Assembly: GCA_012032345.1 (NCBI GenBank)
Contig: JAAUQI010000048.1
Coordinates: forward strand, 1-38,249
Source of the DNA: Leptolyngbyaceae cyanobacterium RM1_1_2
GTDB lineage: Bacteria > Cyanobacteriota > Cyanobacteriia > Phormidesmidales > Phormidesmidaceae
DNA: 38,249 bases
Reading direction: 5' to 3'
Below the pieces are notes generated by a model. The model had not been told where the DNA came from, ran no database searches, and was given only the letters and a program-made list of their open reading frames with translations. Below are positions 1-7,796 of the stretch, piece after piece (the stretch's first letter is position 1; every line of letters begins with the position of its first letter). The position numbers and the translations under genes were made by a program.

Positions 1-118
1 TTGAATATATCTTTGCCCTCAAAGCCCCGACCCCAGCTGCTTGAGAAATCAAACAGCCGCTAACGCTGAGGTTCTATGGCCTTTCTGCCCCCCCTCCTAG
101 ATCAAAAAGCTAGCTCAG

Positions 119-490
119 ATGCGCCGACAAAATGAACGCGATCGCCAGCAGCTTTTATCAGCAGCACTGCTGTGGCTACAGCAAAACGCAGCCCGGTTTG
201 GCATTGATGAGGGCTACCTGTTTGGCTCTGTGACCCAGCCCGGTCGCTTTACCCAGCATTCAGATGTAGATGTTGCCATTGAGAGCATAGCAGCGGGTCA
301 GCCCTTTGGCCTGCTGAGCTATCTGTCTACGCACCTGGATCGAGAGGTTGATGTCGTGCCCTTAGATCAGTGCCACTTCGCTGACAAAATTGCCAGACCG
401 GACTCCTGTGGAACACGAACGAATTGGCGGCTGACTCGCCCGAAGCCCTTGAATGTGATGGTCAGCAAAATTCCAATATCGATCTACTGA
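119..490 (+). pseudogene. MNT-type nucleotidyltransferase, frameshifted near its C-terminus
   Basis: The protein carries the minimal nucleotidyltransferase signature: GSV near residue 36, then SDVDVAIE around residues 48-55, then EVDVVPL as the third-acidic-residue strand. Such MNT proteins usually pair with a HEPN toxin as an antitoxin that AMPylates its partner. After the conserved FADKI (about residue 91) the frame becomes unlike the family. A different frame continues as QTGLLW, which is the expected continuation, so one base appears lost near position 391-392 (ATT CGC CAG read as ATT GCC AG). The restored frame then runs on without a stop into the downstream antitoxin frame, so the tail is degraded as well. 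No HEPN gene is present. I infer a dead remnant of an MNT-HEPN module; a sequencing error could explain the shift but not the missing partner. Confidence 0.72.
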
Positions 491-498
491 GGCAAATC

Positions 499-747
499 AT
501 GACTACCCTAACTGTCTCTCTGCCAGAAGCGCTGACGGCTTACTTGCAAGAACAAATTGCAGCCGGTCACTATAATACCGCCGATGACTATATCCAGGCT
601 CTGATTCGACAGGATAAAGCCCAAAAAGAGCATCTTGAACCCCTCATCCTCGAAGGACTTGCCTCAGGCGATGCTAAGCCGATCACGACTGCTGACTGGG
701 ACACGATTCGCACAACCCTTGATCAAAACCGTCCCGATCGCTCCTAG
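499..747 (+). CDS. ParD/CC2985-like type II antitoxin
   Basis: A short ribbon-helix-helix-type antitoxin of about 82 residues. The N-terminus TLTVSLPEALTAYLQEQI matches the beta-strand and first helix of ParD-like proteins. It is followed by the characteristic YNTADDYIQALIRQD, and the acidic C-terminal part would wrap the toxin. I chose ATG 499 because it starts the family exactly and has TGAGGC just upstream; an ATG at 424 in the same frame only adds nucleotidyltransferase debris. The role is to neutralise the ParE-like toxin encoded directly downstream and to repress its own promoter. The stop codon (TAG) is immediately followed, in the same frame, by the toxin sequence. Confidence 0.82.
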   Translation: MTTLTVSLPEALTAYLQEQIAAGHYNTADDYIQALIRQDKAQKEHLEPLILEGLASGDAKPITTADWDTIRTTLDQNRPDRS

Positions 748-1071
748 ATTGCTAACCTGACCAAACGCCCGATTGTTATTCAAGACTTAATTGCCCATGC
801 AACCTATATCAGTCTCGATAATTTTGATGCAGGCGATCGCTTTCTCTATGCTGCTGAGGAGACTTTCCAGCGCATCGCTGAACTCCCTGGAATTGGCAGG
901 CTGAGTAGATTTAGTCATCCAACCCTTGCCAAAGTTCGTCAATATCTCATCAGGGGCTTTAGCAAGCACATTATCTTTTATCAAATTCACCCTGAAACCG
1001 TAGAGATTATTCGGGTTCTCCACGGTGCTCAAAATCTTGAACTTATTCTTGGGCAGGAAGCATCCCCATGA
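748..1071 (+). CDS. RelE/ParE-like toxin lacking a conventional start codon
   Basis: Reading directly after the antitoxin amber codon gives 107 residues of a typical ParE/RelE fold. It has DLIAHATYI as the first helix, ELPGIGRL at the turn, KVRQYLIRGFSKHIIFYQI in the central sheet and IIRVLHGAQNLELIL at the end. ParE toxins poison DNA gyrase and RelE relatives cut mRNA; the sequence does not decide between them. No ATG, GTG or TTG occurs in frame over roughly the first 50 codons. The expected start is occupied by ATT (ATT GCT AAC, where ATG GCT AAC would be normal). CTG at 757 is another weak option. The toxin is therefore either silenced by a start mutation, translated poorly from ATT by coupling, or made as an antitoxin-toxin fusion through readthrough of TAG. 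Confidence 0.75.
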   Translation: MANLTKRPIVIQDLIAHATYISLDNFDAGDRFLYAAEETFQRIAELPGIGRLSRFSHPTLAKVRQYLIRGFSKHIIFYQIHPETVEIIRVLHGAQNLELILGQEASP

Positions 1072-1153
1072 CCTCGCTCACTGATCGCTCGGAAGACAGA
1101 CGGCGATCGCAGGGCATGACTTTTACGGTGAAGAAAAATAAACCGGTAAAGCC

Positions 1154-1846
1154 ATGTCCAGTGACAACTACGAAGAAAAGTACACCCAGCCAGACCTGCG
1201 CCGTCGGCTAAAAGCAGAGATTAAACAGTCAGACAAAGGCGGCGATCCCGGCCAGTGGTCGGCGCGCAAAAGTCAGCTGCTGGTGCAGGAGTATGAAAAG
1301 CAGGGCGGCGGCTACAAGCAGGACGAAAAAGACGAAGCCGCTGAGTCTCTAGAAGAATGGACAGAACAAAACTGGCAAACCGCTGACGGCAAAGGCAACG
1401 CCCGTCAGGGGGAAATTACTAGGCGCTACCTGCCAGAGGCAGTCTGGAATCAGCTCAGCGACGAAGAAAAGCTGCAGGCTGAAAAAACCAAAAAGTCAGG
1501 CTCCAAAAACGACCAGCAGTTTGTCGAATGGACACCAGCAATTAAACAAGCTATGCAGGAGGCCGGATACAGCCCTGACGCAGAGGCCGAACTTACCAAG
1601 GAGGAACTTTATCATCAGGCCCAGGATCTTGATATTTCAAGCCGCAGCAAAATGGATAAATCTGAGCTGCAAGCGGCGGTTGCCGCAGCTAAATCTGAAG
1701 ACCTAAGTGAGCAAACCCGCGATCAGATCTATCAGCAGGCCCAAGACCTTGACATCTCAGGCCGCAGTCAGATGAACAAAGACGAACTCATCAAGGCGAT
1801 TGAGAGAAATAGCCGAGTGTTCGCCAGCGCCCAGCAGCTAGGCTGA
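1154..1846 (+). CDS. DUF5872 protein with two C-terminal Rho_N/SAP-like repeats
   Basis: The N-terminal half (about residues 8-130) matches DUF5872. It is strongly charged, with YTQPDLRRRLKAEIKQSDKG, GQWSARKSQLLVQEYEKQGG and a conserved RYLPEAVWNQLS block. The C-terminal part holds two near-identical units of about 33 residues (approximately 150-182 and 190-222). Each reads like HQAQDLDISSRSKMDKSEL, a helix-extended-loop-helix motif related to the Rho N-terminal or SAP nucleic-acid-binding fold. The protein is hydrophilic with no membrane segment. A small DNA- or RNA-binding protein, perhaps stress-related, is an inference; no enzymatic motif is visible. It follows the toxin gene by about 80 bases and is not obviously part of it. 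Confidence 0.8.
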   Translation: MSSDNYEEKYTQPDLRRRLKAEIKQSDKGGDPGQWSARKSQLLVQEYEKQGGGYKQDEKDEAAESLEEWTEQNWQTADGKGNARQGEITRRYLPEAVWNQLSDEEKLQAEKTKKSGSKNDQQFVEWTPAIKQAMQEAGYSPDAEAELTKEELYHQAQDLDISSRSKMDKSELQAAVAAAKSEDLSEQTRDQIYQQAQDLDISGRSQMNKDELIKAIERNSRVFASAQQLG

Positions 1847-1889
1847 GGCAAGCTTAGCTAGAGACAACTTTCAGCCAATTTTCTTCAGA

Positions 1890-3365
1890 TTGCCAGCTAA
1901 ACCTTCTCGGAAAGCACAGAGGCCACTAGACTATAGGCAGAATCTGAAACCTTACAACAGAGAGCGGGCGTTGACTGAAGATAACTCATCTGTAGCGCCG
2001 CAGGTATTTTTACGCAAAGAACTGCGTGAACTGGTGCGATCGCAGCTGCAGGGTCTTTTGGAGCAGCGAAATTTTCAAGGAGCTAAAGCCCTACTGGTGC
2101 CCGTCAAGCCAGTTGATATTGCCGAGGCGATCGAGGGGTTGCCTGAGCCGATGCAGGCGATCGCCTTTCGCTTGCTTTCCAAGAGCGAAGCCATTGACGT
2201 CTACGAAAACCTTGACTCTGCGGTACAGCAGCACCTGATCGAAGACTTCAAGCGGCAAGACGTGCTGGATATTGTCGATAAAATGTCGCCTGACGATCGC
2301 GCCCGGCTGTTTGACGAACTGCCTGCTAAAGTTGTCCGACAGCTCCTAAAACAGCTCAGTCCAGAGGAGCGGCAGGCCACAGCCCTGCTGCTGGGCTACG
2401 AGCAGGGCACTGCGGGCCGGATCATGACGCCAGAGTATCTCTCCCTCAAAGAAGGATGGACAGTGGGGCGATCGCTAGAGTATATCCGCAGCCGCGCCCA
2501 CGTCAGCGAAACCATTTATTATCTCTACGTCACCGACGCGGCTCGACGGCTAACCGGCATTATCTCTCTGCGGGATCTCGTCGTCGGTCAGCCTGAGCAA
2601 ACCGTTGGAGAACTGATGATTCGTGAGGTGGTTTCGGTACAAACCGACATGGATCAAGAAGAGGTCGCCCGTCTGATTCAGCGCTATGACTTTCTGGCTG
2701 TACCTGTTGTAGACACAGAGCAGCGGCTAGTCGGCATTATCACCGTCGATGACGTCATCGATATTTTAGAAGAAGAGGCCACCGAAGATATCTATGCCTT
2801 GGGCGGTTTGCAGTCAGGGGGCGACAACTATTTTCAGACAAACCTGCTCACCGTGGCTCGCAGGCGCGTGGTTTGGCTGCTGGTGTTGCTGGTCACCAAT
2901 ACGGTCACGACCGCCGTCATTCGCAGTCAGGAAGAGGTTTTGCAGCGGGTTGTGGTGTTGGCGGCCTTTATTCCGCTGCTGATTGGCACCGGTGGCAACG
3001 TCGGGGCGCAGTCTTCAACGGTGGTGATTCGCGGCCTCAATACCGATGAAATCAAAACCAGTAGCGCTTTGCGGGTAATTCGCCGGGAGGCGATCGCGGG
3101 TGCGTTTCTGGGCCTGATGCTAGGGATTGTCGTCACTGGCTGGGCTTATATTCTGCAAGGAAATTTAGAAGTTTCGATTATCGTGGGCTGCAGCCTGCTG
3201 GCTATTTCCATCCTGGCCTCGACTGCTGGTTCAGCCCTGCCTTTCCTGTTTCAAGCTCTAGGCTTAGATCCGGCTCTAATGTCAGCCCCCTTCATTACCA
3301 CTGTCGTTGACGTGCTGGGGGTGCTGCTATACCTCAATCTGGCTCGACAGCTTCTGCACGTTTAG
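1890..3365 (+). CDS. mgtE: MgtE-family magnesium transporter
   Basis: Complete MgtE architecture. An N-terminal superhelical domain spans about residues 50-170, with repeated L-P-x-K/D motifs such as MSPDDRARLFDELP. Two CBS domains follow (about 178-232 and 240-296). A membrane domain (about 325-490) carries the pore signature GTGGNVGAQSS and the last-helix motif DPALMSAPFITTVVDVLG. The family is a gated Mg2+ channel in the inner membrane in which the cytoplasmic domains sense Mg2+. Length 491 is normal for cyanobacteria. The start is TTG at 1890; no ATG gives the full N-domain, but a start a few codons later is possible. I saw no M-box riboswitch in the short leader. Confidence 0.93.
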   Translation: MPAKPSRKAQRPLDYRQNLKPYNRERALTEDNSSVAPQVFLRKELRELVRSQLQGLLEQRNFQGAKALLVPVKPVDIAEAIEGLPEPMQAIAFRLLSKSEAIDVYENLDSAVQQHLIEDFKRQDVLDIVDKMSPDDRARLFDELPAKVVRQLLKQLSPEERQATALLLGYEQGTAGRIMTPEYLSLKEGWTVGRSLEYIRSRAHVSETIYYLYVTDAARRLTGIISLRDLVVGQPEQTVGELMIREVVSVQTDMDQEEVARLIQRYDFLAVPVVDTEQRLVGIITVDDVIDILEEEATEDIYALGGLQSGGDNYFQTNLLTVARRRVVWLLVLLVTNTVTTAVIRSQEEVLQRVVVLAAFIPLLIGTGGNVGAQSSTVVIRGLNTDEIKTSSALRVIRREAIAGAFLGLMLGIVVTGWAYILQGNLEVSIIVGCSLLAISILASTAGSALPFLFQALGLDPALMSAPFITTVVDVLGVLLYLNLARQLLHV

Positions 3366-3734
3366 AGTCGGCTTAATCAGGGGTTGGCCGCGATCGCGCT
3401 AGCTGCCTGCACTCGGTAACAGCTCTCAAATGTTAAACTAACAAACACGGCATACGAATATATAGACGCGATCCCTCAGCGCTTCAGTTAATCAGCCGCC
3501 AGTTGATAATGCTGGTAAATATCCTAAGCGTCATTTCTAAAATAAATACAAATGTTTACAATATTATTGGGCAGATTTGACAGTTCCGATAGCCTTCAGT
3601 TTTGGGCAGGCTAGAGATTAAAAATCTAGCGGCAGCTGCCAGGCTCTAGCTAAAGCAGCAGAGTTGGCCACTTTTTGCTTTATGAGCCAGCTTGATTAAC
3701 AATATTCACTCTTGTCTGGTTACAACAAAGCGGG
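3366..3734. other. 369-bp intergenic region between mgtE and the DUF502 gene
   Basis: AT-rich in its second half. No open frame resembling a protein, no tRNA and no strong terminator were seen. A weak hairpin is visible (GCTAGA...TCTAGC near 3611-3631). The region presumably carries the promoter for the DUF502 gene, but no boxes stand out enough to place them. Confidence 0.5.
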
Positions 3735-4496
3735 TTGCCTGTGCTTGAGAATTTAAAACAAGACATCAAAAATGACCTGATTGCCGGACTGCTAGTGATT
3801 ATTCCACTAGCGACCACGATCTGGTTAACCATCACAATCGCCAACTGGGTCATTCGTTTTTTGACGCGGTTTCCTAAGCAGCTTAATCCCTTCACGGGAC
3901 TAAACCCTTTCCTGGTAGATATGATCAATCTGCTGGTGGGGCTGGCAGTACCGCTGCTGGCAATCTTGCTGATCGGGCTGATGGCCCGTAATATTGCTGG
4001 GCGCTGGCTGCTAGATGTGGGAGAAAAAATTCTACAGTCTATTCCCCTAGCCGGGTCTGTTTATAAAACCCTACAGCAGCTTCTGCAAACTCTGCTGCAA
4101 GATTCTAAAAGCAAATTCCGCCGCGTCGTTTTAGTTGAGTACCCTCGACAGGGACTTTGGGCGATCGCCTTTGTCACGGGCGCAACGGTAACCGCTCAGG
4201 CCCAGATCACCCAGATGATCAGCGTTTTTATTCCCACCACCCCTAACCCCACCAGCGGCTGGTATGCTCTGGTGCCCGAAAGTGACGTGATCAACCTGTC
4301 AATTTCAATCGAAGATGCCTTCAAAATTCTGCTCTCGGGAGGAATCGTTGGCCCCAATCTGGCAGGCTTAATACCGCCTGAACGCCTCCCTGCCTACGGC
4401 GCTGACTCAAGAGGAACCACTAGATCAAGCGACCAGTCTAGACTCGATCTCAACCGTCAATCTCTGTCTGTGCTGCAGCTCGAAGAGGACTGTTAG
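3735..4496 (+). CDS. DUF502 family membrane protein
   Basis: Two N-terminal transmembrane segments (about residues 14-38 and 62-83) are followed by a soluble domain with the DUF502 hallmarks. These are the GEKILQSIPLAGSVYKTLQQ segment, then RRVVLVEYPRQGLWAIAFVTG, then VFIPTTPNPTSGWYALVPES. The fold is conserved in bacteria and plant chloroplast/ER homologues (LIKE-COV), but its biochemical role is unknown. The region after about residue 215 is a low-conservation tail. Start TTG 3735 or GTG 3741; both lie just before VLENLKQDIKND and cannot be separated here. It lies 26 bases upstream of nusB and is probably co-transcribed. Confidence 0.85.
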   Translation: MPVLENLKQDIKNDLIAGLLVIIPLATTIWLTITIANWVIRFLTRFPKQLNPFTGLNPFLVDMINLLVGLAVPLLAILLIGLMARNIAGRWLLDVGEKILQSIPLAGSVYKTLQQLLQTLLQDSKSKFRRVVLVEYPRQGLWAIAFVTGATVTAQAQITQMISVFIPTTPNPTSGWYALVPESDVINLSISIEDAFKILLSGGIVGPNLAGLIPPERLPAYGADSRGTTRSSDQSRLDLNRQSLSVLQLEEDC

Positions 4497-4522
4497 CCTT
4501 TTACTGTCTATAGGATTTTGCT

Positions 4523-5244
4523 ATGCAAGCTCGTAGAATTGCCCGGGAACTTGCCCTGTTGGGCCTGAGCCAGCTATCTGAGCAGCCGCAAAAACTGCGG
4601 TCTCAAAAGCCAGAAGGGAAGCCAGAAGAAAAATTAGAAGGTCTAATCTTAGCGGCGGTGCGGACGCTGACAACCGACGCTCAAGAAACCCTGGAAACAG
4701 CCGCCGCAGAGCTAAAGCGCGGCAGCGATCGCCTAATGAGAAGCGAAACCCGCGCCGCTGATGTCACCGCCGCCCACGACCTGGTAGCTGAATCCATTCA
4801 GGTAACGCAGTCAGCCATTAACCGCTTAGGCTCAGCTCTTGAGATCCCGGAGTTTATTCAGCTAGCCAATCAAAAAGAAGTGCACAGCTATGCCCTGCTG
4901 CTGCTGTCGCAGATTATGCATAACATAGCCGCGATTGACGAGCGTCTTAATCAGGCGATGGTGGCCTGGCAGGTGAATCGGCTAGCCCGGATTGATCGCA
5001 ACATTCTACGCACAGCCCTGGCTGAAATTTTGTTTTTGGATATTCCCGATCGGTGGCAATCAACGAAGCTGTTGAAATTGCCAAACGCTACAGCGGTGAT
5101 GACGGTCATCGATTTATCAACGGCGTCCTGCGTCGCGTTACTGACCACCTCACCCAGGAAAAGCACGCTCTTAGAGTAAAAACCCATTCAACGGCTAATG
5201 CGACAGTTGATCCGGCAGAATCACCCTCTGCCTCGCTGTCGTAA
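4523..5244 (+). pseudogene. nusB: Transcription antitermination factor NusB, with an apparent -1 frameshift
   Basis: NusB binds boxA RNA with S10 (NusE) during rRNA antitermination. The N-terminal MQARRIARELALLGLSQLSE and [20 protein letters not shown] are diagnostic. The expected continuation ([17 protein letters not shown], then [11 protein letters not shown]) is present, but one frame over, beginning at 5053. The junction reads GAT CGG TGG, where GAT CGG GTG would keep the frame. A single G therefore seems missing at about 5052-5053. As written, the first frame runs on to 5179 with an unrelated tail that lacks the last helices. The rest of the gene, including the cyanobacterial-type long N-terminal insertion, looks well kept. 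That makes a sequencing or assembly error more likely than true inactivation. Confidence 0.85.
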
Positions 5245-5312
5245 ATTTGCGATAGTTTGAGCTTTGAGCGAAACTTAAGAGCAGTTTTCACCCCGCGCTT
5301 AGGCAGGCAGTC

Positions 5313-6887
5313 ATGTCATCTTTCAACTGGTTCCGTCGGGGCTACGACGAAGCCGCCCCCCCCAACGCTGAAGCAAACCCAGCCGACTCGCAGAGTCAGG
5401 CTCAGTCCCAAAAAACGTCTGAATCGTCCTCCGGGAGTTCTCCTAGCGGTTCTTCTCAGATGAATTCAGAGGACTATCTCAAATGGGCCAAAGCCGCCTA
5501 CCAAAACATTCAAAAGCAGTCCGCTGCCTCAGCCGCTGAGTCAAGTACCCCGTCCACCGAGCCTACAGCTGCTCCAGTTGATCCCCAGGGAGCTGAGGGA
5601 GCTGAGGTCGCTCCTGAGATATCTGCTGTTGAGCAGGCAGTTCCGACGCCTATGGTTTCTGATCCGGCAGCATCCGATCAGCCTGAGTCAGATATTACAG
5701 CTGAGCCTAGAGCAGGTGAGGCCACCGAGCCAGCATTAGCCGCCGCGCCCTTTTGGGCCAGGGCAGAAGCCGAACGACAAGAACGATTGGAACGATTAAA
5801 AGAAACGGCGATCGCTGAGCCAGAACCAGAGCCTCAAACCTCTGCTGCTACATCTGCTTCGCCAGACCTGCCTGGGGTTGACTTCGACGAAGCTTTTGTC
5901 TGGTCAGCCGAAGTGCTAGCCGCTCAGGGACGCCGACCTGATGATATCTCCCTTGAAGAAATTACCTGGCTGAAACGGCTGCGTCAGGGGCTAGACAAAA
6001 CCCGTCGCAGCTTGATCAATCAGCTCAAAGCGATTGTGGGCCAGGGGCCGCTCAACGAAGCAGCCGTGATGGAAATTGAGGCGCTGCTGCTGCAGGCAGA
6101 CGTCGGCGTCGCCGCCACTGATGACATCATTGAAACGCTACAGGCCAAGCTGCGCCAGGAAACCCTGCCACCAGAACAGGCGATCGCCTATCTCAAAAGC
6201 ATTTTGCGCCAGATGCTCGACAGCCCTCTAGAAGGCACTCACAATCTCACCTTTGTGCCTGAGAAAGAGACTTTGAGCATTTGGTTACTCACAGGCGTCA
6301 ACGGCGCCGGCAAAACTACCACCATTGGCAAAATTGCCCACATCGCCAAAAAGTCAGGCTACGAGTGCCTGATTGCAGCGGCTGATACCTTCCGAGCGGC
6401 AGCGGTAGAGCAGGTAAAAGTCTGGGGCCAGCGCAGCAACGTCGAGGTGATTGCCAACCCCGGACAAAATACCGATCCAGCAGCCGTTGTTTTCGACGCC
6501 ATTACAGCAGCCAAGTCTCGCAATATTGAGCTGCTGCTGATCGATACGGCAGGCCGTCTGCAGAATAAGAAAAACCTGATGGATGAGCTGTCTAAAGTGC
6601 GCCGCATCATCAGTAAAAAAGCACCCGATGCCAAAGTCGAATCTTTGCTAGTGCTAGATGCCACCCTGGGTCAAAACGGTTTGCGTCAGGCCGAAGTCTT
6701 TTCTGAAGCGGCTCAGCTCAGCGGCGTGGTGCTGACCAAACTAGACGGTACTGCCAAGGGCGGTGTGGCCCTAGCAGTGGTGAAACAGCTCGGCCTTCCC
6801 ATTCGCTTTATTGGAGCTGGAGAAGGCATCGAAGACCTGCGGCCTTTCTCCAGCTACGAGTTTGTAGAGGCTCTGCTCAGCAGCTAA
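5313..6887 (+). CDS. ftsY: Signal recognition particle receptor FtsY
   Basis: SRP-receptor GTPase that docks ribosome-SRP complexes at the membrane. Residues 1 to about 200 form a low-complexity, Ala/Pro/Glu-rich acidic A domain. The helical N domain follows (about 205-310). The G domain carries G1 GVNGAGKTTT at about 327, DTAGRLQNKKNLMDEL (G3) at about 410, TKLDGTAKGG (G4) at about 475 and a C-terminal GEGIEDLRPFSSYEFVEALL. Length 524 is within the range for cyanobacterial FtsY with an extended A domain. ATG 5313 is the first methionine of the frame and is followed by SSFNWFRRGYDEA, the usual amphipathic start. Its TAA overlaps the stop of the convergent yciI-like gene. Confidence 0.95.
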   Translation: MSSFNWFRRGYDEAAPPNAEANPADSQSQAQSQKTSESSSGSSPSGSSQMNSEDYLKWAKAAYQNIQKQSAASAAESSTPSTEPTAAPVDPQGAEGAEVAPEISAVEQAVPTPMVSDPAASDQPESDITAEPRAGEATEPALAAAPFWARAEAERQERLERLKETAIAEPEPEPQTSAATSASPDLPGVDFDEAFVWSAEVLAAQGRRPDDISLEEITWLKRLRQGLDKTRRSLINQLKAIVGQGPLNEAAVMEIEALLLQADVGVAATDDIIETLQAKLRQETLPPEQAIAYLKSILRQMLDSPLEGTHNLTFVPEKETLSIWLLTGVNGAGKTTTIGKIAHIAKKSGYECLIAAADTFRAAAVEQVKVWGQRSNVEVIANPGQNTDPAAVVFDAITAAKSRNIELLLIDTAGRLQNKKNLMDELSKVRRIISKKAPDAKVESLLVLDATLGQNGLRQAEVFSEAAQLSGVVLTKLDGTAKGGVALAVVKQLGLPIRFIGAGEGIEDLRPFSSYEFVEALLSS

Positions 6888-7153
6888 AAAGCCTGTATCC
6901 ACTCATAAATTTCGTACTCTGTCCAGATACCGTTCTGCCAGTAGGGATCACCTTCAACTAGCTGACGCACGGTGGCTTCACTCTCTGCCTGATAAATTCC
7001 AAACACTCGCGTCGTATCTGTAGTCGGGCCGAGCGTCACCAGAGTGCCCTGGGCCTGCTGTACCTGCAGCCCCTGCAGATGCGCTTCGCGGTAGGGTGCC
7101 CGCTTTTCTACAACATTTTCGCAGTAGCGACCCCAGAGTACGTACTTTGGCAT
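6884..7153 (-). CDS. YciI-family protein
   Basis: An 89-residue protein of the YciI/YCII fold (ferredoxin-like alpha-beta dimer). It begins MPKYVLWGRYCENVVEKRAP, has the typical GTLVTLGPTTDTTRVFG stretch, then a C-terminal GDPYWQNGIWTEYEIYEW. Most family members have no proven reaction, although some are hydrolases or dehalogenases. I chose ATG 7153 because it starts the family and has GGGAGA six bases upstream. The same frame remains open further upstream only because a transporter scrap lies there. Its TAG overlaps the ftsY TAA on the other strand, so the two genes converge with no terminator space. Confidence 0.85.
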   Translation of the reverse strand: MPKYVLWGRYCENVVEKRAPYREAHLQGLQVQQAQGTLVTLGPTTDTTRVFGIYQAESEATVRQLVEGDPYWQNGIWTEYEIYEWIQAF

Positions 7154-7159
7154 GATTTC

Positions 7160-7350
7160 TCCCGTGCTTTTGGTCTCTAAAATCTTACGCTTTGCCTCAG
7201 GACTTAGAACTAACAGTCCTACACCCATAAAGCCAGCGATCGCAGCTATCATCGCTAGACTAGAGGGCTTTGTGTTCAATATCAGCCACGAAAACAGCAC
7301 AACCAGCAAAGGCTGAATCGCTCCTGCTGTCGCCGCTACCCCCCTGGCAG
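7160..7350 (-). pseudogene. Internal scrap of an EamA/DMT transporter
   Basis: About 60 residues in one frame match the end of the first EamA repeat of RhtA-like transporters. The matching parts are TAGAIQPLLVVLFSWLILNT, then AAIAGFMGVGLLVLSPEA. Everything before (about 80-90 residues) and after (the second EamA repeat) is missing, and no start codon belongs to it. The fragment abuts an N-truncated marR gene pointing the other way. Transporter genes of this type are commonly divergent from a MarR gene, so one deletion may have removed both 5' ends and the shared promoter. A second loss would have brought the yciI-like gene next to the scrap. Confidence 0.7.
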
Positions 7351-7369
7351 GCGATAGGCCGCTACGCCT

Positions 7370-7786
7370 ATGGGCACAATTGGCAGAGCCACACGGCTGG
7401 CCCACTACCTCAAGCAGGCTATTGGAGAAACGTTTGCAAAATTTGGCTTGCAGCCGGGAGAATTTGACGTGTTAGCCACATTGCGCCGCTCGGGATCTCC
7501 CTATCAGCTTTCACCCACTGAGCTATTCAAATCGATGATGGTGTCGTCTGGTACGATGACGCATCGGATCGATCGCTTAGAAAAGGCCGAGCTTGTAGAG
7601 CGTATTCCTGACCCCAGCGATCGCCGAGGCACGCTGATTCATCTGACTGAGAAAGGTTTCAATTTGATCGAAGCTGCGGTCACTGCTCATGTTAAGAACG
7701 AACACCGCATTCTCAGCGCTTTGGAAACATCAGAAATTGAGGATTTCACCAGACTACTCCGTAAGCTTTTAGCTGCGTTAGAGTAA
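7370..7786 (+). CDS. MarR-family transcriptional regulator, N-terminally truncated
   Basis: The winged helix-turn-helix core is intact: EFDVLATLRRSG, then YQLSPTELFKSMMVSSGTMT (recognition helix), then RIDRLEKAELVERIPDPSDRRG for the wing. The C-terminal dimerisation helix runs to the end. The frame opens directly with MGTIGRATRLAHYLKQAIG. Relatives have roughly 20-30 residues before this point, ending in a similar Met-Gly-Thr segment, so the first helix is probably missing. The upstream DNA is the edge of a transporter scrap on the opposite strand. The 138-residue product could still bind DNA, but its normal promoter is gone. MarR regulators sense small ligands; nothing here identifies one. 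Confidence 0.7.
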   Translation: MGTIGRATRLAHYLKQAIGETFAKFGLQPGEFDVLATLRRSGSPYQLSPTELFKSMMVSSGTMTHRIDRLEKAELVERIPDPSDRRGTLIHLTEKGFNLIEAAVTAHVKNEHRILSALETSEIEDFTRLLRKLLAALE

Positions 7787-7796
7787 CGACGATAAT

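Noticed and set aside
1-63. Open frame at the left edge ending in TAA at 61-63
   Set aside because: Only 20 codons are visible and they match nothing I recognise; it could be the end of a gene or chance.
1846-1890. Possible magnesium riboswitch before mgtE
   Set aside because: The gap to the upstream gene is only about 44 bases, too short for an M-box.
2927-3136. Minus-strand frame inside mgtE
   Set aside because: Shadow of the strongly supported transporter gene.
3680-3928. Minus-strand frame overlapping the start of the DUF502 gene
   Set aside because: Antisense shadow; no family resemblance.
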